From Chara braunii (lineage: Eukaryota; Streptophyta; Charophyceae; Charales; Characeae), in NCBI GenBank assembly GCA_003427395.1, contig BFEA01000145.1:1542504-1580971 (forward strand): 38,468 nucleotides of DNA, written 5' to 3'. Under the pieces are notes generated by a model. It saw only the letters and a program-made list of their open reading frames with translations, did not search any database and was not told the origin of the DNA. How positions within the stretch are numbered: position 1 is the stretch's first letter; every line of letters begins with the position of its first letter. Both the position numbers and the translations under genes were made by a program. This document shows, piece by piece, positions 1 through 10,301 of the stretch.

Positions 1-223
1 GCCCCGTCCTCCCCCCCCACCCATAATAGCCTGGCTTATCATTTCACTGAGGGTGTACCGTAACAACTGAGCTATTATGGATGACACTGTCCCCGTATGT
101 ATAACTTCTGTGACTCCTTGGACATCGAATCTACGCCGAATACTTCAGTGAATACTCGGTGAATACTCGGTAATTTTTCCGCTCTCTTCAGACTCGAAAG
201 TCTCTTACATTCCTTGCCCCCCC

Positions 224-254
<31 letters not shown>

Positions 255-808
255 AAAACAGCACTGATAGTACTCTGTTAATTCTCCATCTATCAGCAGC
301 ACTGTTGTCCTCCTTACACCCGCCGCACAAAACAGAAACAAAAAAACAAAAAAAAACAAAACAAAAAACAAACAAAAAAAAAAAAGTGTCAAAAACAAAA
401 ACAAAACAAAACAAAAAAAAGTGCAATGTCAGTCTCCCCAACTCTCACGTGGCTCCTGGGTGAATCGACAATCGACAGAGGATTGCCCAGTACAACTAGG
501 AACACTCGTGGAAGCGTCGGTGAACACTCTCTGTCTCTTCCTCAAGCTGACATGGCTGTGACATCTTATAATGCCGAAGTGACACTACCTTTGACACTCT
601 GTTTATTTCCTTTTTCAGTCGAAAAAATAAATAAAAAGAGGCGAGGCTGGTCCGCCAACTCTCTTATCACCCGCAAGAGAAAGGTGTTGCACTGTTTCTT
701 TTATTTTTTCTCCCAAATGCCCAGGCCCAAAATTTTCCACCGGTATGCGACATGCCCGCAGTCAAAAAAGGAACCATAGCACTATGTTGCAGTACCATTC
801 AGCTCTCA
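1..808. other. Low-complexity intergenic DNA
   Basis: No gene is recognisable here. The stretch holds a run of 28 C followed by 14 A (217-258) and an A/C-rich tract (about 328-420). Apparent reading frames across it are made of Phe/Leu/Gly runs read from these homopolymers and are not credible proteins. Confidence 0.7.
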
Positions 809-862
809 GAACATTCATTGAACATTCATCGAACATTCATCAAGCATTCGTCGAATGTTTGC
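809..862. repeat. 11-bp tandem repeat, about 4.5 units
   Basis: The unit GAACATTCATC is repeated head to tail with drift (the third and fourth copies end in CATCA and CGTC). The period is 11 bp. It lies in otherwise featureless DNA. Confidence 0.75.
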
Positions 863-904
863 ACTGACATTAAAACTGCATTGAAGTGTTAGGGGGCAGC
901 ATGA

Positions 905-1345
905 AGACCGGAAGCGTCTAGCTTTTATGTAGCCGCTATATAGACGCCATATAGCGGCTTTATTATAATTGGCTTGGCACATAGGAGCTATATATAGCCG
1001 CTGGTCTATGCTGTGGCATGGGTATTTGTGGGCTATATGCTATGCCATGGCATGTATGCTCTATGCACATGGCTATGGCTATGTGCTGGCTATGGGCTAT
1101 ATATAGCCAGCACACAGCCATGGCATAACATATAGCCAGTACATAGCACATGGCTATGCTGTGCAGTGAACGGCTATGCGCTGGCATATGGCCGCTATGT
1201 GCGCTGTGTGCTGGCTATGGGCTATATATAGCCAGCACATAGCCATGGCATAACATATAGCGAGCACATAGCGCACATAGCCAGCACATAGCCATGGCAT
1301 AACATATACCCAGCACATAACCAGCATATACCCAGCACATAGCTA
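905..1345. repeat. Palindromic AGCCAGCACATAGC array
   Basis: About 440 bp is built almost entirely from the words AGCC, GGCT, CATAGC and GCTATG on both strands, giving many nested palindromes such as GGCTATATATAGCC. A longer unit (GTGCTGGCTATGGGCTATAT and its continuation) occurs at about 1083 and again at about 1208, so part of the array is a ~125-bp tandem duplication. The word CATGGCATAACATATA occurs three times. It has no coding potential. Confidence 0.8.
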
Positions 1346-2050
1346 TCTTGCAATCAGACTCGCTTTCACTTCCACGTCACATACATGCAAACAGATGGAG
1401 ATTCACACTGGCGCAGGGCGCCCACTCAAAGCTTAGAGATATGGAAATCAAGAACACAGTTCAGATGCAAGTTCACTTCAACAGGCTATCATGATGGTGC
1501 ATCAGCTCCTGAACATCCCAACCGTCGTCGCTGTGTCCAACTCCACTGTTCACACACGCTCACTCTGGATCACCCTGAAATACCACCACACACACACGCT
1601 TAATCTCACTTCCTCCTACAGCGGCTATGGCCGCACTACCACTACTAACTAAGGCTACGAGCTCCCTTAAGCCCACTTCGTCTTCGGGCAACCTGCAGAC
1701 CACCTTCGCACAAGACCCTGTAGCAGCGCTTCCGCATGGCTTACGCAGCGAATGAGTGAATGACTGGGCGCTGCCTCTTGATTTATACTTCTGTAACTCG
1801 TTGGTCTGCCCCTCTCCACCAGGCCTATGGTGCACACAGTCCCGCATGGTACTTGCTTGACTGGACTGGGACTGACTGGACCGGTACCGCTGACTGCATG
1901 GGTTTGCATTGCCAACTCAATGCAGTCGCACTGCCGACGTGATGCAGCTGGGCTCACCACTTGCCCACTTGCCTCTGACTAAAACGTGAGGGAGCTTCGA
2001 AAGGCCACTTCCGGACCTTCCGGAAGTCTGTGGACTTGGCCTTTCGAGTA
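1346..2050. other. Unassigned DNA, no gene seen
   Basis: Short reading frames (all under 100 codons) overlap on both strands and none resembles a known protein. CA-rich dinucleotide patches occur near 1585-1600. I see no RNA gene here. Confidence 0.6.
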
Positions 2051-2055
2051 CTGTA

Positions 2056-2135
2056 GCAGCTACGACCTTGACCTTTCAGGACTGTCGCAGCTACGACCTT
2101 GACCTTTCAGGATTCCTACAGCTACGACCTCTACT
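2056..2135. repeat. 31-bp tandem repeat, about 2.6 units
   Basis: The phrase GCAGCTACGACCTTGACC recurs with a period of exactly 31 bp (starts at 2056, 2087 and, as ACAGCTACGACC, 2118). Confidence 0.8.
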
Positions 2136-2362
2136 ATAAACGTTGACCCCTACGCGACAGATCTACGGTTGAAGACCCGCTGGACACACAGGTCTACGAC
2201 AGACTACCACTGCCTCCTAAAACACAGGTTACGGGTTCAAACACACACAGGGGTACTGTACACAGGTAGTGAGGTCTAGGGATCGAGCCCTGGGATCTAC
2301 ATCCGCTACTGCAAAAGGGTGAAAACCGTTTCAATCTAAGCTATGGCATGGCATACAGCCAA

Positions 2363-2435
2363 CAAACCCTAAACCCTAAACCATAAACCCTAAACTCTAA
2401 ACCATAAACTCTAAACCCGAAACCCTAAACCCTAA
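2363..2435. repeat. Interstitial telomere-like repeat (CCCTAAA)n
   Basis: About ten units of the plant-type telomeric heptamer CCCTAAA are present, some with changes such as CCATAAA and CTCTAAA. The G-rich strand is the minus strand. The units are degenerate and unique sequence continues on both sides, so this is an internal relic and not a chromosome end. A weaker scatter of CCCTAAAC words lies at about 4810-4880. Confidence 0.85.
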
Positions 2436-2623
2436 GCCAAGTGCTGATGTTTTGACTGCACTGGGTGCCCTGTGCAGAAGACCCCCGGGCGACTTGCCCG
2501 GGGTGCATGGCTGTGCTGCAGTGCCGGGCCAGCCCAGCAGCCTAACGTTTTTGAAGTTTTTTGAAGTTTTTTCCCCTTTCTCAACTTGGGACCTGCAGAG
2601 GTAATTCGGCCGGTCTGGTAAGG

Positions 2624-2665
<42 letters not shown>

Positions 2666-3392
2666 CCCGACAAACCATCTTTATAGACGGGACTATCCTT
2701 CATCTTTTTCTCCTCTTTCTTTTTCTTCCCTTTTTTTTTCTGAAGTAATGTACATTCTTCTCTCAATTTCACCTCACAGGTTCACACTACCTACCTACCA
2801 CTGCAGGTAATTATAGTCATACAGGGAACCCGATAGCAGCCAGAACCGCGTTCACGAGAGAACGAGGGGGCTGCTCCTGACCTGCAGGTGGGCGATACCG
2901 GCCAGGGGACAGCCAGTAGCATCAGGGACCATGACAACAGGACCAATCCCTGTGCCTCCCCTCAGGTCCAGACTCTGCTCAATGCCGACCGGGGGATCCA
3001 GTGGTCTATCTCTGGGTGGCGGGATCCAAGCATGCAATTTCCCTTTTTGGGCGATAGACGAATGGTGGTCGCAAATTCTCACAATTAAAAAAAAAAAAAA
3101 AAACCACGAAAAAGAAGTGATAGTCGCATCAAGGACGGTCACCACTCATCCCCAAAAATAGCCCGATACAGAAAGGGCAAAACATCTGTTCAGGTCACTC
3201 AATTTTCACCTTGCGAAACAGGAAAAAACAAAAGAAAGGTTTAAAAAACGGAGGAAAAAGGGGGAGAGAACAAATTTGTTGCAATCTTGCAGTATTCTAC
3301 TTTCACTTTGAGTCTTTTTTGTGTGTTCTTTTTTTTTCCTTTTTTTTCTTTTTTTTAACTTCAGCTTCTCTGTTGTACCTGGGACTACGACA
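2436..3392. other. Homopolymer-rich intergenic DNA
   Basis: It contains a GC-rich hairpin with 8-bp perfect arms (2483-2490 and 2496-2503), a run of about 39 T (2627-2665), a run of A ending near 3104, and T-rich DNA at about 3316-3357. No protein-coding gene is seen. The long A/T runs may be tails of retroposed sequences, but I could not delimit a complete element. Confidence 0.55.
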
Positions 3393-3495
3393 GTGTCCGT
3401 CGGGACATCCGTTAAAATTGGAACGATGCAGAGAAGATTAGCATGGCCCCTGCATAAGGATGGCACCCATGAATAGAGAAATGGTCCAAATTTTT
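3393..3495 (+). pseudogene. U6 spliceosomal snRNA copy, probably non-functional
   Basis: Nearly the whole U6 snRNA is present: the 5' hairpin (GTCGGGACATCC), the central region with the AGC triad (AGATTAGCATGGCCCCTGC), and the 3' end AATGGTCCAAATTTTT, which supplies the T run of a pol III terminator. U6 forms the catalytic core of the spliceosome with U2. The near-invariant ACAGAGA box that contacts the 5' splice site reads GCAGAGA here (about 3428-3434). Several further changes lie in the 3' half. I see neither a plant upstream sequence element nor a TATA box at the usual distance upstream. I therefore read it as a dispersed pseudogene; a divergent functional gene is possible but less likely. 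Confidence 0.85.
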
Positions 3496-3710
3496 GGACA
3501 AAAAGGAGAGAGGTGGTGACGCCAAACTTCTTGCTGTGCCCCGGTCGGTACCATGCTGCACATATTGTTGTTGTCCCAGACCTCCCGTGGGACTAGAATG
3601 TTGTGGTTATATGAAACTACCAGAATGTTTCAAGTTTTGACATGTCCACGATCCAAATGGACCGAACAGATTGCCGCAGGGCACGGAAACTGTGCGTATA
3701 CCCACGCGAG

Positions 3711-3713
<3 letters not shown>

Positions 3714-3743
<30 letters not shown>

Positions 3744-3744
3744 N

Positions 3745-3811
<67 letters not shown>

Positions 3812-3947
3812 CGCGCGCGTGCGCGCGCGCTGGCTCGCTTGCTCGCTCGCTCGTTCGCTCTCCCTCTCCCCCTCCCTCTCCCCCTCCCCCCCGCCTCTCT
3901 CTCTCTCTCTCTCTCTCTCAGAGTCTCACAAACACACACACACACAA
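3714..3947. repeat. Compound microsatellite: poly-C, (TC)n, (GC)n, CTCC-rich, (CA)n
   Basis: About 29 C are followed by one ambiguous base (3744), about 32 TC units, a GCGCGTGCGC patch, CTCC-type units, a second TC tract and a short CA tract. The single N at the poly-C/TC junction shows the assembler could not resolve it. Confidence 0.9.
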
Positions 3948-4333
3948 CCTCCTGATGAGTCAGTGAAAGTCTGAGGAAACAGTCTGGCACTGTCATGCTT
4001 TTTTTTTTGTGTGTGGTGTTGTGTATAGTGAACAGTACACGACAACACAAAAACACGTACACACATACGTTCGAGTTGGTGCTGATAGCCCACACGGGTT
4101 TTCTCCAATGGCCGTCCCACCATGCCCAGATGCACGTGGAGAGTAGGCAGCTTGTCCACCAATGGGGTGTTGGCTTGCAACTGGCGCATTCTTCAATGTT
4201 GCCCCATACCTTTAGAAGCCGGCCACTGTGTCAATCATAGTCTGCCTCAGGCTGTGTTCTTTCAACCAAGCAAAAGTGCTTGCATTCCTTAATGGAGCCA
4301 CCTTTTTGGGGGGGGAGGAGGGGATAAACAGTG

Positions 4334-4515
4334 CCCCAATCTATTTGCGGGGAGCAGCACATGCTGGGAACCGGGCCCAACTGGGCCCAGCATCCCTTGT
4401 GACTCTTTTGACAGAATAAACGGGACAATTTGGAATACAATTTGGAATTTTGGAGTACCGGGGCCATTACCCGGCTTCAGCTGCGAAAAGCAAACCGCTA
4501 AGCTGTCGTCCCCCT
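4334..4515 (-). repeat. SINE-like repeat, tRNA-headed, copy 1
   Basis: Read on the minus strand, it starts with an A-box-like CAGCTTAGCGG. It continues through CCGGGTAATGGCCCCGGTAC and then the shared core GGGCCCGGTTCCCAGCA, GTGCTGCTCCCC and AATAGATTGG. The same order is found on the plus strand at 17218-17345, where the copy ends in a long A run. The shared order in both orientations supports a short interspersed element. The tRNA origin of the head is an inference from the A-box resemblance. Confidence 0.55.
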
Positions 4516-4629
4516 CCCCCCCCCCTCTCTCCCTCCCCCTTCAGAGAGAGAATACCGGCAGGGGCCTACTACCGGTAGGCGGGGTGATAAAAGCAGCCAC
4601 CCCTTGTAATCCCACTACCGACCGCTGCG
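4516..4629. other. Short unassigned stretch between repeats
   Basis: It contains a C-rich patch and the near-palindrome TACCGGCAGG...CTACCGGTAG (about 4551-4577). No gene is seen. Confidence 0.5.
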
Positions 4630-4675
4630 TCTATTGGTGGGCAGCTTCACCTGCTGGAAATCGGGTCCATCGTCC
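4630..4675 (-). repeat. SINE-like repeat, fragment (copy 2)
   Basis: On the minus strand this reads GGACCCGATTTCCAGCAGG and then CTGCCCACCAATAGA, a diverged match to the core of the repeat at 4334 and 17218. Confidence 0.45.
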
Positions 4676-5104
4676 GCTTTGAACATGATTGAACAAGTTG
4701 TAGAAGGAACAAGATGTCATGCGAGCGTTGAGAATGGTCTCGGTACCTCGTCACCCCGCTGGAGGGCGCCGGATCTTTAGTATCAATCTCTGTTACCTGT
4801 GTACAGTCCTAAACTCACCCAATACCCTAAACCCTTGTTGAAGATATGACTGACCCCTCACCCTAAACTCTAATAAACCTTTCTGTTGCAGACAGGGTAC
4901 CCCCTTGAGTCCTAATCCTCTCTGATTGGGACAAGGTCACGCAGGGCGCCTCCTCATGTGGATGTAGCTGGCACCCCACCCTGAATCCTGATCCCTGCTT
5001 TCCAAATTGAAGTCAACCCCTGGTCTACCACACCCAAGAGAGGGAGGGTGACTGCAGCAACCCCCTAAAAAACCGTGGACCTGCAATTTCCTGTTCAAAG
5101 TCAG

Positions 5105-5217
5105 ACTACCATCTTCACCCGAATAGAACGTCCGGTCTTGATATCCGTATTTCGTACACTTTTCAGCCCAGATACAGCAATAATGACCGGGCATCCTATT
5201 CGGGTGAAGACGGTAGC
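5105..5217. repeat. Foldback: 33-bp imperfect inverted repeat
   Basis: Arms 5105-5137 and 5185-5217 are complementary at about 29 of 33 positions (both contain TTCACCCGAATAG or its complement CTATTCGGGTGAA), with a 47-nt loop. A transcript could form a long hairpin. I cannot tell whether it is a precursor RNA, a small foldback transposon or a chance relic. Confidence 0.6.
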
Positions 5218-5221
5218 TCCT

Positions 5222-5391
5222 GTCCACTAGTATGCGCATGGGTGAGGGGGGGGAATAGGTCTGGGAAGTCTGAGAGCAGGCGTGTAGCTGTCTCTTATAC
5301 ACATCTAGATGTGTATAAGAGACAGGTCCACTAGTATGCGCATGGGTGAGGGGGGGGAATAGGTCTGGGAAGTCTGAGAGCAGGCGTGTAG
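5222..5391. repeat. 66-bp identical direct repeat flanking the adapter
   Basis: 5222-5287 and 5326-5391 appear identical over 66 bp and are separated only by the 38-bp adapter. Perfect identity in a window of decayed repeats, with an adapter between, indicates that the duplication is artificial. Confidence 0.9.
5288..5325. other. Nextera mate-pair junction adapter (assembly contaminant)
   Basis: The sequence is CTGTCTCTTATACACATCT followed directly by its reverse complement AGATGTGTATAAGAGACAG. This is two Tn5 mosaic ends joined back to back, the circularisation junction made by Illumina Nextera mate-pair libraries. It is not genomic. Translating across it yields peptides such as MYKRQ, a known mark of adapter contamination. 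Confidence 0.97.
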
Positions 5392-5443
5392 TGGTACGGA
5401 TGGGCCCGGTGCAGTGCAGTCCAGTCGTGGAAGACCAGTGAGG

Positions 5444-5483
<40 letters not shown>

Positions 5484-6441
5484 ACCAGGTGGTAATCACT
5501 GATTATGTTCCCTGGGTCTCCGCCCCTTGCTCACCCCTTCACCTCACTGTCCACCCAGTCATCCCCCATTTCTCCCCCCTAGCCAGCAGCCACTGAACTG
5601 AGGAATGTTCTGTGTAATTTCTGTTTGGGAATTGCGGTGTTGGATTCGTGCTTTCACCCTGTCCGAATTTTTTTTTTTTTTTTTTTTTTGCATCGTTAAT
5701 GCTTGTTGCAGTCAACCAAAAAAAAAGTGTTAGGATTGCGGAAAAAACGGGATTGCTCAAATTAAGCAGCGGGAAACTAGCTGCTCCCCACCAATAGATT
5801 GGAGCAACCAGGCGGCCCGCTAGGAGGGGGTACTCATATATCACTCCCCCTAGTGTGGCAGCATGGCTGGAAAAAAAAAAAACAAAAAACGGAAAAAAAA
5901 GAACAAAGCAGCAGCAGCGGGAGACTAACTAAAGTACCCAGTCCCACTCAGCAGTTTGGGAGAATTCACAATTGCTCTGACCCTGTCCCATTGTGTTGTG
6001 ATGTCATTTGGTACTCTTGCTGTTTGATGGTGTCAGCACCATTACCGCCGTTCAGTTCGGGCCGAACGTTCCAACCTGGAGGGCCGCACGTTCGGGACCC
6101 CCTAGGCGCACAAGTTCGCCCCGAACACGATTTTTTTTTTTTGTTTTTTTTTTGTTTTTTTGTGAATGTATTGCGGAGGGGGGGGGGTTTCTTTACAGTG
6201 CATGTTTTTTCATAAACAAAAAAAAACGTGGGGAGGCAGTTTGCCTGCTGAACGGCAGGAACCCGTCCCGCCATCTGTGTGTGTGTGTGTGTGTGTGTTT
6301 TATGTGAGACAAACCCCCCACAAGTATAGTCGTGGCGTGTTCCGAAGCACTGTGTGATGCGCATGAAAACCAATTTATAAAACGACGAGCGTAATGATTG
6401 GGAACGTATTGTGAAAGATCACAGGAGAACTCTCATGCCCG
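5392..6441. other. Homopolymer-rich DNA, no gene seen
   Basis: It contains A runs (5451-5480, about 5870-5882), T runs (about 5668-5689, 6131-6160), a short TG microsatellite (about 6277-6298) and a cluster of GTTCGG/CCGAAC words at 6044-6128. No credible coding sequence is present. Confidence 0.6.
5765..5805 (+). repeat. SINE-like repeat, fragment (copy 3)
   Basis: It contains GCTGCTCCCCACCAATAGAT and then TGGAGCA, matching the 3' core of the repeat at 17283-17334. Only the distal part is recognisable. Confidence 0.5.
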
Positions 6442-6490
6442 GAAATACCCTTATGGTCTGATCCGACAGTCCTACTTACCTTAAGAGTCC
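6442..6490 (-). repeat. Dispersed ~45-bp repeat with splice-donor-like start
   Basis: On the minus strand it reads CTCTTAAGGTAAGTAGGACT then GTCGGATCAGACC. The inverse copy on the plus strand at about 11929-11975 reads CTTAAGGTAAGCAGTACT then GTCGGATCAGACC. The first part, AAATACCCTTATGGTCTGA, is repeated at 6534-6552. Confidence 0.7.
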
Positions 6491-6559
6491 TGTTTTCGTC
6501 GAAAGAGTGGTGGCCGGCCCGGACGGGACGTAAGAAATACCCTTATGGTCTGAATCCCA

Positions 6560-7327
6560 CGGGAGCGTGGAGAACGGAGGTCTTCCGGGCGTCGCGGCGA
6601 AGTGTTGTGGGCGAGGTTGGAACTAAGACCTCCAGGCCTTTGAAGGCGGACAGAAGCCGGTGGGGTGGGCGACAAGTCCAGGCCGAGTGGCACGGCATGT
6701 TTGTGCGGCTTGTCATCCATACACCCTGGGCCATTATCGCATTTTGCTCCTATCTGCAGCCCGGCAGCTATTATCCCCTGGACGGGACCATCTGGGCCCG
6801 AACTGTGGAATGTGTCCGTTCATGGTCGTAGGAGCAAGAAGTTTGTGCACAACCATCTCGCAAGTTCGAAGCCCTCATGCAAGCTTTTGTCCCTAGACGC
6901 CACGTAAGCGGTAATCGGACTTGAAGAAGCCGCCATGTCGGCGAGCTCGCTTGTAGGTGTACGGGTCTCTTGCATGTCTGCTCCTGCCAGTTTGTACGCC
7001 ATGTGAGCGTGTAGCCATGACGCCCGTGCAAATTGCTATGTTGCTTGCTGGTAGTAGAGTTAACTCCATGCATAGACACATCGAAGCGTATTACACACTC
7101 AAAGTGAAGGAGGAAAAAGAGAGACAGACTGGAAACAGGGAGGAAGGAGAGTAGACAGGAATGAAGAACCCCGAGCGCATCACCTCGTGAAAAAATATTC
7201 GTGAAGCACTGAAACAGAAAAATGGCGGAAAGCCGCCATAGCTTGAAGCACAACTGGCAAAAAAATCCCGACAGCTGTTTCGGCTGGCTCATCAGAGGCG
7301 CACTATGTTGCTTGCTGCCATCATTCG
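6560..7327. other. Unassigned DNA
   Basis: Several overlapping frames (up to 173 codons on the minus strand, 6771-7292) are open, but none shows a recognisable domain or family motif, and no splice or promoter evidence favours one of them. Confidence 0.5.
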
Positions 7328-7709
7328 TTGGTTGCGTTTAAGGGAAAAAGGGAGCACGTGACTATCGTAGCTGCTGTCATGGCGATGCACATTGTGACGA
7401 GCTAGGTTTGCATGCAGAAGGTCACAATGGTCGTGTTGCTGTTGACTTACCAGTGTTACGAAGAGGAGGGGCGTGCTGACGGGCTGCGTGGTCTTCCACG
7501 GTGAGGAAGACGGCACTCAACAGGGGCGCGCTGTTGGTTGCGTTTAAGGGAGCACGTGGCTATCGTAGCTGCCGTCATGGCGATGCACATTGTGACGAGC
7601 TAGGTTTGCATGCAGAAGGCCACAATGGTCGTGTTGCTGTTGACTTACCAGTGTTACGAAGAGGAGGGGCGTGCTGACGGGCTGCGTGATCTTCCACGGT
7701 GAGGAAGAC
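7328..7709. repeat. Tandem duplication of ~180 bp
   Basis: 7328-7511 and 7534-7709 are near-identical (starting TTGGTTGCGTTTAAGGG and ending GTGAGGAAGAC), differing by one 8-bp indel and a few substitutions, with a 22-bp spacer. The high identity means a recent event. Confidence 0.9.
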
Positions 7710-8285
7710 AACGTTTTTGGGTGCGTCGCCGGTATGGGGGGACGTGGAAGGAATTCATCATGCAGGGGCCTGAGCACGACGAGAAGTTCATGGAGCACAT
7801 ACGGTTGACGAGAGCAGTGTGTCCTACAACGAATCGTCCCGAGGATCCAACGGATGGACACATCTTGGAGGTTGGCAGTGCCGACCTCGAAAAAGCTAGC
7901 GTTTGCGCTTTACGGATGGGCCACCGGTGGCTGCTACCGCCAATGCGGCAATGATTTCGGCATTGGCTTGCACAGTGCCGTGAGGTGCACCAATGACGTG
8001 TCAGGAGCGCTAGTGGAGGAGTACAGCCACATGGTGCCATGGTCCTCTGGTCGGCGTTTGCATTCACTCGTGCATGTCATTTCCGGGACAAAAGTTTCCC
8101 AAACACCTGTGTAGCACACTGAACATGTTCGGAGCTTTTCCCAACGTCCAAACATGTTCGGGTGTTCGGCCGAAATTCCACTCCAGCGAATAAAAATACT
8201 CACGTTCGAAAGACAATGGCAAGTTTTCTGCCTTCCGCTCCACCTTATCCATGTACCAGTAGTTCCGCTCCCCATACCATAAATG
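7710..8285. other. Unassigned DNA
   Basis: Frames up to 166 codons overlap on both strands without a recognisable domain. A cluster of GTTCGG/CATGTTCGG words lies at about 8128-8182 and mirrors the one at 6044-6128. This could mark ends of another decayed element, but I could not match terminal repeats. Confidence 0.45.
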
Positions 8286-10124
8286 AAAATCCCGGACCTG
8301 GGTAGCATGCCGTACGCGTACGCAGTGCGTACGCGTACGAATCCAAAATCGTGTGTACGCGTACGTAAAAAAACAGAAAAAAAATCCAAAAAATCTGAAA
8401 AAAAAGTATGTTGTGCAGAATAATGATAGAACAACTTTTGCCTGGGAGAATACCCGAATTACCAACCAATCTTGATTTAAAAATAAAAAAACTTAAAGAA
8501 AACTTCAAAATAATAATAATAATAGAAAACTGTTTTAAAATAGTTTTAAATTATTATGATAATATTACCTTTTTTAAAGTTTTTTTTAGTTTTTAATTTC
8601 TTACTCGAGTTTGACTGGGAATTCGGGGATGACTCCTGGGCAAAAGTTGTTTGTATCATGTTTCTGCAAAACATATATTTTTTACAGAAGTTTGCTTTTA
8701 TTTTTTCTGTTATTTTTTCGTTTTTTTATTTTATTTTTTATTTCAATTTATTTGGTTTTTGTGTCTTTGATTTTTCACTCGAGTTTGGTACTTTTTTTTT
8801 TTTTTTTTTTTTTTTGAAAGAGGCTGCCGGGAACCGGACCCGGTGTCCCTTATATTTCAATAAGCCAGGAAACGGGCCTGGCGTCCCTCACAAAAAGAAG
8901 GTGGCCCCATCGAAGGGCAAGACATCACCGGTCAAGCCCTAAGATCGGACCACTGTGTCACTACAAACTCTAAGACCCGAAAAAGAAATAGCTGCGGAGC
9001 CCGATCATCCAACCCTAACACACAGCAAATTCGATACAACAGCTATTATCTATGGACCGACAAAATCAATGAAACAACACGAACCTATTCTCATCGCTAC
9101 CTGCAATCCCAAAAGCTCTACTATCGTTAAAAACATAATTCCTATTATCTGGAAAAATTACAGAAGGCAGCATACGTAGACCGACCGTAATTTCTACAAC
9201 AAAGTACTAGCTATTTACCATTTCTATGGCGAAACCTAGAAACTAACAAATAGCTCACATGCCCTGATCATCCAACCCTAATTCGTTTCAACTCACAACA
9301 GGTTCGATAGCTACAGCTAGTTTCTATTAGCCAACAAAAACAACAATCATTCAATGCCTAATCCCTATTGTCTGCAAAGAACAGAAGAAGCAGACATAAC
9401 AACAAAACACCTAACAAATTACTATTTCTATCACAGCAACAGCACAACTTCAAGAAAGCAGCATAGATCGTGCGGTCAACTCCATCGCACCATGGCTCTC
9501 TATCGTCATGCAGCTCTGGCAAATTTTCGCTGCAGGCCGCCCACAATTACTCGTAGACAGGATAACCCCGCAGCATCTCTGTATCAAAGACCGAAGGACT
9601 AAGCCCTCGATCAATCCCATCAGGTGTGAATCAGTCATAAACCAGCTGAAACTCTGGCAGTTTGCAATGCTCGGATCCCGCCCTTCGAACGTCCACACAT
9701 CTGCCACCATCCTTCCTCGTTCGAACAGGATTACTAACCCCTGTTAGCCGGGACTGGCCATGGCGAGGGCTCTTCAGACCCTCTTGCAACATGTCCCTCC
9801 TAGTGCCCACACACTCTATCCCCCACGCTCCCACCACCCCAGCAACAAGCTCTGGCTCGGCACCACCATCTTTTGACAGCACCCGTGCGAGCCCCTGCTG
9901 CCCGAGCATCACCCCCGACGGCGCCGCAGCGACGTCAACAAAAATTAGGAACGGGCGCCTTAACGCAGTGCTGCGTTAACGCAGCGGCCGCTTGCTCCCA
10001 GCCCATTTTGGTACAGAATTTTGCGATGAGTCTCAGGCAAAAGTTGTTTGAAATATCATTTTGCATAGCATAATTGTTTTTCAGATTTTTTCGATGAGTT
10101 GTTGTTCTTGTTGTTGTTGTTGTT

Positions 10125-10170
<46 letters not shown>

Positions 10171-10301
10171 GTATTCCCACGTACGGGAATACGTGTACGC
10201 GCGTACATGTCGCGTACAGGAATACGTGTACGTGGGTTACATACGTGTACGCGTGTACGCGTAACCCACGTACACGTACGCCGTGCAACCCAGTCGCGGA
10301 C
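8286..10301. mobile_element. Non-autonomous TIR DNA transposon, CpG-palindrome type (element 3)
   Basis: The left end reads GGACCTGGGTAGCATGCCG followed by repeated GTACGCGTAC (8309-8366). The right end, reversed, reads CGACTGGGTTGCACGGCG followed by ACGTGTACG words (10170-10288). Inside these, the left arm (about 8395-8455) and right arm (about 10010-10095, reversed) match again around AATCTGAAAAA and AACAACTTTTGCCTG, so the inverted ends are long (roughly 170 bp) but degenerate. A third copy of the inner motif (GGCAAAAGTTGTTTGTATC) lies at about 8639. The interior is A/T-rich on the left and contains diverged direct repeats (about 9005-9470). No transposase is seen. I found no clear target-site duplication. 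Confidence 0.6.

Noticed and set aside
75-441. Minus-strand frames rich in Phe and Gly
   Set aside because: They are translations of poly-C/poly-A and A/C-rich tracts, with no domain or natural amino-acid composition.
2245-2300. tRNA genes suggested by GGGTTCAAAC and GGGATCGAGCCC
   Set aside because: They look like isolated B boxes; no A box, cloverleaf or acceptor stem could be found upstream.
3553-4095. Long frames of Ser/Leu or Arg/Glu repeats
   Set aside because: Produced by reading the TC microsatellite and poly-C tract; they even pass through an ambiguous base.
4937-5499. Minus-strand frames (121 and 64 codons) across the Tn5 mosaic ends
   Set aside because: The peptide starts and ends (MYKRQ, LSLIHI) come from adapter sequence; the duplicated flanks are artificial.
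6771-7292. 173-codon minus-strand frame as a gene
   Set aside because: No recognisable domain, no conserved start or splice context, and several equally long frames overlap it.
8794-8900. tRNA gene near CCGGGAACCGGACCCGG
   Set aside because: Resembles a T arm but appears as part of a short duplicated phrase beside a T run, better explained by the SINE-like repeat.
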